Below, one piece after another: positions 59,104-64,000 of a stretch of DNA of 64,000 bases. The stretch lies in contig JAGYJX010000039.1 in assembly GCA_018401495.1 (NCBI GenBank), forward strand, positions 52,075 to 116,074, written 5' to 3'. This DNA is from Rhodospirillaceae bacterium. Lineage in GTDB: Bacteria > Pseudomonadota > Alphaproteobacteria > Thalassobaculales > Thalassobaculaceae. How positions within the stretch are numbered: position 1 is the stretch's first letter; each line of letters opens with the position of its first letter. A program made the translations under genes and the position numbers. A model generated the notes under the pieces. That model was not told where the DNA came from, ran no database searches, and saw nothing but the letters and a program-made list of their open reading frames with translations.

Positions 59104-59861
59104 GCCGGCACCTCATCATGGGCGATTTCGGTGCCGAGATAGGCCTCGATCACCTCGGGGTTGCTGCGGATCTCGTCGGCCGTCCCCTGCGCCAGCACCG
59201 AGCCGTAGCGCAGCACGTGGATCACCTCGGCGACCTCGAAGACGATGTCCATGTCGTGCTCGATGAACACCAGCGTCATCCGCCCCTGCTCCCACAGGCG
59301 GCGCACGGTGCCGATCATCTGCCAGCGCTCCTCCGGGCCCATGCCGGCGGTCGGCTCGTCGAGCAGCAGCACCTTCGGCTCCAGCGCCAGCGCCAGGCCG
59401 ATGTCCAGCAGCTTCTGGTCGCCGTGCGAGATGTTCGAGCACAGCATGCGGGCGACCGGCGCCATGCCCAGCAGCTCGACCAGCTCGTCGGCGCGCTGGC
59501 GCACCGAGCGCGGCGGGAACGCGGTCAGCAGGTTCTCCGACAGGTGGACGTGCGAGGCGATCGCCGCCATCAGCGACTGCTCGACCGTCAGGGTCGGGAA
59601 GATGCTGGCGACCTGGAAGGCCCGGCCGATGCCCTTGCGCACGATGCGGGCCGGCGGCATCCCGACGATGTCCTCGCCGGCGAGCAGGATCCGGCCGCTG
59701 TTGGGCACCAGATGGCCGGTGATCAGGTTGAACAGGGTGGTCTTGCCGGCGCCGTTCGGGCCGATGACCGCGCTCAACGAGCCTTCCGGGAAGTCCAGGG
59801 TCACGTGGTTGGTGGCGACGACGCCGCCGAACGACTTCACCACATCCTCGAGCCGCAGCAT
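59100..59861 (-). CDS. livG: Branched-chain amino acid-type ABC transporter ATPase LivG
   Basis: First ATPase of the importer. 253 residues from ATG 59861; a GTG two codons upstream would overlap the SDR stop (GTGA). Walker A GPNGAGKTT, RKGIGRAFQVASIFPTLTVE typical of LivG, signature-like ISHGDQKLLDIGLALALEPK (SHGDQ in place of SGGQ, as in several LivG) and Walker B VLLLDEPTAGMGPEE. The stop overlaps livF (ATGA). Confidence 0.93.
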   Translation of the reverse strand: MLRLEDVVKSFGGVVATNHVTLDFPEGSLSAVIGPNGAGKTTLFNLITGHLVPNSGRILLAGEDIVGMPPARIVRKGIGRAFQVASIFPTLTVEQSLMAAIASHVHLSENLLTAFPPRSVRQRADELVELLGMAPVARMLCSNISHGDQKLLDIGLALALEPKVLLLDEPTAGMGPEERWQMIGTVRRLWEQGRMTLVFIEHDMDIVFEVAEVIHVLRYGSVLAQGTADEIRSNPEVIEAYLGTEIAHDEVPA

Positions 59862-59863
59862 GC

Positions 59864-60667
59864 TCACGCCTCCCGGCGGCGGACGCCGCCATAGGGGTGC
59901 CACGACCCGGCGCAGAAATAGCCGACGTCCACCGGCAGGGCGATGCCGGTGATCGCCGACGCCTCGTCGGAGGCCAGGAAGCAGACCGCCTTGGCGATCT
60001 CCTCGGGCTCCACCATCCGGCCGAGTGCGGAGTTCTCCTCGAGCAGCGACGGGTCGCGGTGGCCGCGGTCGATCTGGTCCTGCAGCGCCGGGGTCCGGGT
60101 GTAGCCGGGCTCGACCGTGTTGACCCGGATGCCGGCCCGGCCCCATTCCGACGCCAGCCCCATGGTCAGGTTGGTCACCGCCGCCTTCGACGGCGCGTAG
60201 GCGTGCAGCGGCACCGAGCGCTCCGCCGTCACCGAGCTGATCGTGACGATGGCGCCGGCGCGGCGCGTCAGCATGTAGGCGGCGAACGCCCGGGCGGTGA
60301 GGTAGGTGCCGCGCAGGTTGACCGCGATGACGTTGTCGAACAGGTCGAGCGGCAGGTCCTCGGGCGTGTAGGGCTGCTGCACGATCCCGGCGGAGGTCAC
60401 CAGGATGGCGGTCGGGCCGACCTCGCGCTCGCTGCGGTCGGCCAGCGCCTGCACCGCGTCGGCGTCGCGGACGTCGACGCCGAACGCCACCCCGCCGACC
60501 TCGCGCGCGACCCGCTCGGCCGCCTCCAGGTTGCGGTCGGCGACCACGGTGCGGGCGCCGCGCGCCGCCATCAGGCGGACGCAGGCCTCGCCGATGCCGC
60601 TGCCGCCGCCGGTGACGACCGCCACGCGGCCCTTCAGCGATCCGATCGATCCGATCTCCGGGCTCAT
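59864..60667 (-). CDS. Short-chain dehydrogenase/reductase embedded in liv operon
   Basis: 267 residues, intact. TGGGSGIGEACVRLMAARGA cofactor loop; TISSVTAERSVPLHAYAPSK supplies catalytic Ser, Tyr and Lys; the C-terminus ITGIALPVDVGYFCAGSWHP then YGGVRR nearly copies the SDR at 44.4 kb. ATG 60667 overlaps the livM stop (ATGA) and its own stop abuts livG, so it is a true member of the importer operon. It probably oxidises the imported compound or its product (inference). Confidence 0.9.
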   Translation of the reverse strand: MSPEIGSIGSLKGRVAVVTGGGSGIGEACVRLMAARGARTVVADRNLEAAERVAREVGGVAFGVDVRDADAVQALADRSEREVGPTAILVTSAGIVQQPYTPEDLPLDLFDNVIAVNLRGTYLTARAFAAYMLTRRAGAIVTISSVTAERSVPLHAYAPSKAAVTNLTMGLASEWGRAGIRVNTVEPGYTRTPALQDQIDRGHRDPSLLEENSALGRMVEPEEIAKAVCFLASDEASAITGIALPVDVGYFCAGSWHPYGGVRRREA

Positions 60668-61680
60668 CGCTTGTCGTCTTCCCTGTTGGTGGCCGCGAGC
60701 TTGGCCTGCTGGCGCTCGACCCACCAGTCGAGCGCGAAGTCGAGCAGGCCGCGGCGCAGCCCGAGCACGACGAACAGGATGACCGCGCCGATCACGATCT
60801 CGGTGTGGCTGGTGTACATCTGGACCACGTCGTTCAGCACCCGGAGCGCCACCGCGCCCAGCAGCGGGCCGACGAACACGTTCAGCCCGCCGAGCATGAT
60901 CATGAAGATCGCCTCGCCCGACTGCGCCCAGAACGCCCACTCCGGGTAGGCGCCGGAGGTGAACAGCGCCAGGATCACGCCGCCGACGCCGGCCATCGAG
61001 CCGGAGACCACGAAGCAGATCAGCTTCACCCGGGTGACGTTGACGCCGAGGAACGCCGCGCGCTGGGCGTTGTCGCGGATCATCCGCAGGGTGTAGCCGA
61101 ACGGGCTCTCGGTCACGACGCGCATGATCAGGATGCAGACCATGAACACCACCGCGCAGAACACGTAGCGGTGATGGGGATCGGCGAGGTCGATGCCGAG
61201 GAACGGCGGCCGCGGGATGCCGCCCATCAGCCCCTGGTCGCCGCCGGTGATGGTCACGGCGCTCAGGATCACGCTGTACAGGAACATCTGGAACGCCAGC
61301 GTCAGGAAGGCGAAGTAGATCTCGGTCAGGCGCACGCAGATCGCGCCGATGACCAGCGAGTACAGCGCCGTGCCGCCGATCGCCGCCACGAACGCCGCCG
61401 GCAGCGCCGCCGCTCCGAGGGATTCGGTGAAGCCGTTCCACTGCATCAGCAGCCCGAAGGCGTAGCCGCCGAAGGCGAAGTACGCGGCGTGGCCGAACGA
61501 CACCAGGCCGGTGTAGCCGATCAGCAGGTTGAGCGACATGGCGAGCAGCCCGAACGCGAAGAACGACGTCAGGAAGTCGCGCGGCCACGGGCTGTCGACG
61601 CCGAGGCCGATCGCCACCAGGACCAACAGGGCGACGGCCGCGATCGCGATGTCGCGGCGGAACTCACGCAGCAGGTTCAT
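60664..61680 (-). CDS. livM: Branched-chain amino acid-type ABC permease LivM
   Basis: Membrane permease subunit. 338 residues, intact, with about 8-9 helices. LNLLIGYTGLVSFGHAAYFA and FGGYAFGLLMQWNG are the LivM signature; GYTLRMIRDNAQRAAFLGVN and VTRVKLICFVVSGSMAGVGG are the EAA-loop region. Starts MNLLREFRRDIA at 61680, overlapping the livH stop (ATGA). The stop overlaps the SDR start. Confidence 0.93.
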   Translation of the reverse strand: MNLLREFRRDIAIAAVALLVLVAIGLGVDSPWPRDFLTSFFAFGLLAMSLNLLIGYTGLVSFGHAAYFAFGGYAFGLLMQWNGFTESLGAAALPAAFVAAIGGTALYSLVIGAICVRLTEIYFAFLTLAFQMFLYSVILSAVTITGGDQGLMGGIPRPPFLGIDLADPHHRYVFCAVVFMVCILIMRVVTESPFGYTLRMIRDNAQRAAFLGVNVTRVKLICFVVSGSMAGVGGVILALFTSGAYPEWAFWAQSGEAIFMIMLGGLNVFVGPLLGAVALRVLNDVVQMYTSHTEIVIGAVILFVVLGLRRGLLDFALDWWVERQQAKLAATNREDDKR

Positions 61681-62585
61681 CGCAGGGTCCCCTGCCCGAG
61701 CAGGCCGGTCGGCCGGAAGATCAGCACCAGCGCCATGATCATGAACATCGCCCCGTCGACGAACAGCGGGAAGCCGACGCTGCCGATCGAGCGCGTCAGG
61801 CCGAGGATGATCGCCGCGAGGAAGGCGCCGGGGATCGACCCCATGCCGCCGATCACCGTGACGATGAAGCTTTCGACCAGGATGCCGAGGCCCATGCCGG
61901 GGGTCAGCGAGCGCACCGGTGCCGCCAGCGCGCCGGCCACCCCGGCGAGCGCGCAGCCGAGGCCGAACAGCGCCGCGAAGTACAGCTGAACCCGGATGCC
62001 CAGGGCCGACACCATCGAGGCGTTGTGGGCGGCGGCGCGGACGATCTTGCCGAACCGGGTGCGGGTGACGATCCACAGCGACCCGAGGCCGATGATCACC
62101 GCCATCGCCACCATGAACAGGTAGAACGGCGGCACGAACCCGCCGGCGATCCGGTACGGCGGCAGCCGGAACTCGGCCGGAATGCCCATCGACAGGTACT
62201 CGGCACCCCAGATGATCTTCACCAGGTCGTCGACGATCAGGATGAAGGCGTAGCAGACCAGCAGCTGCATCAGCACGTTCTGGCCGTACACCCGGCTGAT
62301 GATCAGCCGCTCGAAGACGATCCCGCAGATGGCGGCGCCAAGGGCCCCGGCGGCGGCCGCCACGAAGTAGTTTCCGGTGGTGATGTAGGCGGTGTACGCG
62401 AAGTAGGCCCCCAGCATGTAGAAGCTGCCGTGGGCGAAATTGATGACGTGCAGGACGCCGAAGATCAGCGTGACGCCGGACGCCACCAGGAACAGCAGCA
62501 TGCCGATGATCAGGCCGGTGGTGGTCTGGTTGACCAGGCAGGCTGGCGACGACAGGCAGGCCGCGAGCGCGTCGATTTCGAGCAT
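61677..62585 (-). CDS. livH: Branched-chain amino acid-type ABC permease LivH
   Basis: Membrane permease subunit. 302 residues, intact. ASGVTLIFGVLHVINFAHGS is the LivH signature; TRTRFGKIVRAAAHNASMVS then ALGIRVQLYFAALFGLGC is the cytoplasmic EAA loop. About eight hydrophobic segments. It is 118 bases downstream of livK, with a strong hairpin between, and overlaps livM by ATGA. Confidence 0.93.
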   Translation of the reverse strand: MLEIDALAACLSSPACLVNQTTTGLIIGMLLFLVASGVTLIFGVLHVINFAHGSFYMLGAYFAYTAYITTGNYFVAAAAGALGAAICGIVFERLIISRVYGQNVLMQLLVCYAFILIVDDLVKIIWGAEYLSMGIPAEFRLPPYRIAGGFVPPFYLFMVAMAVIIGLGSLWIVTRTRFGKIVRAAAHNASMVSALGIRVQLYFAALFGLGCALAGVAGALAAPVRSLTPGMGLGILVESFIVTVIGGMGSIPGAFLAAIILGLTRSIGSVGFPLFVDGAMFMIMALVLIFRPTGLLGQGTLR

Positions 62586-62652
62586 TGGGGTCGCTTCCGC
62601 AGGTCAGGGTGGCGAGGGCTACGGGTCGGCCTCGCAATCGGCGGCGCACGCG

Positions 62653-62683
62653 GCGGGGCGGGAGCCGATGGCCCCCGCCCCGC
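62653..62683. promoter_or_regulatory. Stable hairpin between livK and livH
   Basis: A 14-bp stem (GCGGGGCGGGAGCC / GGCCCCCGCCCCGC on the plus strand, one G-U type mismatch) with a 3-base loop, lying just after the livK stop and not followed by a T run in the direction of transcription. It probably stabilises the livK mRNA or partially terminates, keeping the binding protein in excess over the permease (inference). Confidence 0.6.
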
Positions 62684-62703
62684 GCTGCCTCGGTCGATCC
62701 GGC

Positions 62704-63987
62704 TCAGGCGAAGTTGTTACGCTTCTTCCACTCTTCCTCGTACTTGAGGATGTCGGCCCAGGCCGTCTGCTTGTAGTCGACGATGTACGGCTCTTCCGGG
62801 ATCGTCTTGCTGTAGCCGACCATGTAGTTGATCAGCGTGTTGTCGCCGTCGCGCATGGTCAGCTTGCCGCCGACGCCGAACGGCGAGTCGATGGTCTTGC
62901 CGCGCATCGCCGCCGACAGCTTCTCGACATCAGTGTCGCCGCCGGTCTCCTTGAGGCCGGCCACGATGAAGTCCATGCCGGTCGCGGTCTCCCAGCTCCA
63001 GTTCGTCGGCAGGACGTTGGAGTTGGCCATGAAGTCCTCGTACCAGGCCTCGTTCTCGGCGGTGTCGGGGATGTTCTGGTGGTAGCGGCTGCCGGAATGC
63101 ACGCCCTTCGGCACGCTCTTCACCGCCTTGATCACCGGGTAGTCGCCGAGGTTGACCGCGAACGCCTCGAACTGGTCGAACAGCCCGTACAGGCTCGCCT
63201 GGTCGGAGAACGCCACGAGGTCGCCGCCCCACAGGCAGGAGTACACCGCCTGCGGCGCCGCGTTGAGCACCGCGGTGACGTTCTCGGTGTAGTCCGGCTG
63301 GAACAGCTTCGGCCAGGTCTGCAGGACCACCTCGACGTCGGGGGCGAAGATCTTGAGGTATTCCATGAACTCGGCGGTGTTCTCGCGGCCGTAGGCGTAG
63401 TCCGGCGAGATCGTGGCCCACTTCTTCAGGCCCTTCTGCTTGGCCACAGCCGCGGCGTAGATGCCGCCGCCGACCGCGTCGTGGATGCCCTGGCGGGCGC
63501 TGCGGAACGCCCACGGAATGCGGTTCTTGGGGTCGGCGGTCAGCGACGACGCCTCGGAGTTGGTGTGGACGCAGACCCGCTTGATGTCGCGCACCACCTC
63601 GTTGACCGCGAACGAGCCGCTGGAGGCCTCGCCGTCGAGGATGATCTCGCAGCCCTCGTTGTTCACCAGGTCGCGGGTCATGCGGGCCGCCTCGTCCGGC
63701 TTGCCGCGCGAGTCGCGGACCACCAGCTCGAGCATGCGGCCCTCGATGCCGCCGGCCGCGTTCACCCGGCGCACCGTGCACATGGCACCCGCCACCGCCG
63801 ACTCGCCCAGGATCGCCACGCGGCCCGACATGATCGTCGGCACGCCGATCTTGATCGGCTTGCCGGCGGCCTTCAGGTAGGCCGGGAATCCGGTGACGGC
63901 GGTGCCGAGCGCCGCGACCCCGACGGCGCCCTTCAGGACGGTGCGCCTGTCGATGCCCCGGCGCGGGAGATTCTCGGTTTTCTTCAT
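62704..63987 (-). CDS. livK: ABC importer substrate-binding protein (Liv/urea/amide type)
   Basis: Periplasmic receptor of the HAAT-family importer. 427 residues, intact. It has a twin-arginine type signal (RRGIDRRTVLKGAVGVAALG), then PIKIGVPTIMSGRVAILGES. Two-lobe receptor motifs include VNAAGGIEGRMLELVVRDSR and KWATISPDYAYGRENTAEFM. The Tat-type export signal is seen in some receptors of this family. Ligand not predictable; the neighbouring CoA-based catabolic genes suggest an organic acid or amide rather than leucine. GAGGAACGCC precedes ATG 63987. Confidence 0.9.
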   Translation of the reverse strand: MKKTENLPRRGIDRRTVLKGAVGVAALGTAVTGFPAYLKAAGKPIKIGVPTIMSGRVAILGESAVAGAMCTVRRVNAAGGIEGRMLELVVRDSRGKPDEAARMTRDLVNNEGCEIILDGEASSGSFAVNEVVRDIKRVCVHTNSEASSLTADPKNRIPWAFRSARQGIHDAVGGGIYAAAVAKQKGLKKWATISPDYAYGRENTAEFMEYLKIFAPDVEVVLQTWPKLFQPDYTENVTAVLNAAPQAVYSCLWGGDLVAFSDQASLYGLFDQFEAFAVNLGDYPVIKAVKSVPKGVHSGSRYHQNIPDTAENEAWYEDFMANSNVLPTNWSWETATGMDFIVAGLKETGGDTDVEKLSAAMRGKTIDSPFGVGGKLTMRDGDNTLINYMVGYSKTIPEEPYIVDYKQTAWADILKYEEEWKKRNNFA

Positions 63988-64000
63988 GGCGTTCCTCGCT

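Overview
The window is high-GC, densely packed DNA from an alphaproteobacterium, most likely a Rhodospirillales-like lineage. This rests on the gene set and order: rpoH sigma-32, a DUF6476-like gene next to rluD, hisZ-purA, mlaA-mlaC, heterotetrameric sarcosine oxidase (soxBDAG) and liv-type importers. No rRNA, tRNA or CRISPR array is visible. The assignment is inference from gene content; no search was run.

Layout. 1-3 kb: uvrD-prmA (minus). 3.3-13.1 kb: an accessory stretch with two amidohydrolases, an NDP-forming acyl-CoA synthetase relative, hicAB, a CLC channel, a GNAT, a GGDEF protein, a thioesterase and a BASS-type transporter. Nearly every gene here is broken by single-base shifts that look like consensus errors. 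13.1-18.4 kb: a TPR membrane protein, mlaA-mlaC and ettA. 18.6-23.6 kb: an exonuclease-CBS-DUF294 fusion, then a DUF4212 and sodium:solute symporter pair. 23.6-26.6 kb: a CaiB-type CoA-transferase coupled to a citrate-lyase-beta-like gene. 26.7-35.8 kb: rluD, rpoH, a tail-anchored pseudokinase with a small membrane partner, purA-hisZ and a lipoprotein. 35.9-41.6 kb: soxBDAG with a palindromic repeat cluster inside. 41.9-43.2 kb: a small ORF, OsmC and higBA.

43.3-54.1 kb is a catabolic cluster. A hydroxyacid dehydrogenase and an SDR run one way. 2-Oxoacid dehydrogenase E1-alpha, E1-beta, enoyl-CoA hydratase, E2, acyl-CoA dehydrogenase, acyl-CoA ligase, MmgE/PrpD and a TetR regulator run the other. 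58.4-64 kb is a livKHM-SDR-GF importer operon whose embedded SDR is a paralogue of the one in the catabolic cluster. The importer and the pathway plausibly serve one unidentified organic acid.

Between these two halves (54.27-58.1 kb) sits an AT-richer three-gene island: a DUF4297-type nuclease protein, a small winged-helix-like middle protein and a Rad50/SMC-like ATPase with a CxxC...CxxC element. All three are joined by ATGA overlaps. It matches the architecture of ABC-three-component (ABC-3C) conflict systems and is the best candidate in the window for an interesting, possibly uncharacterised, defence system.
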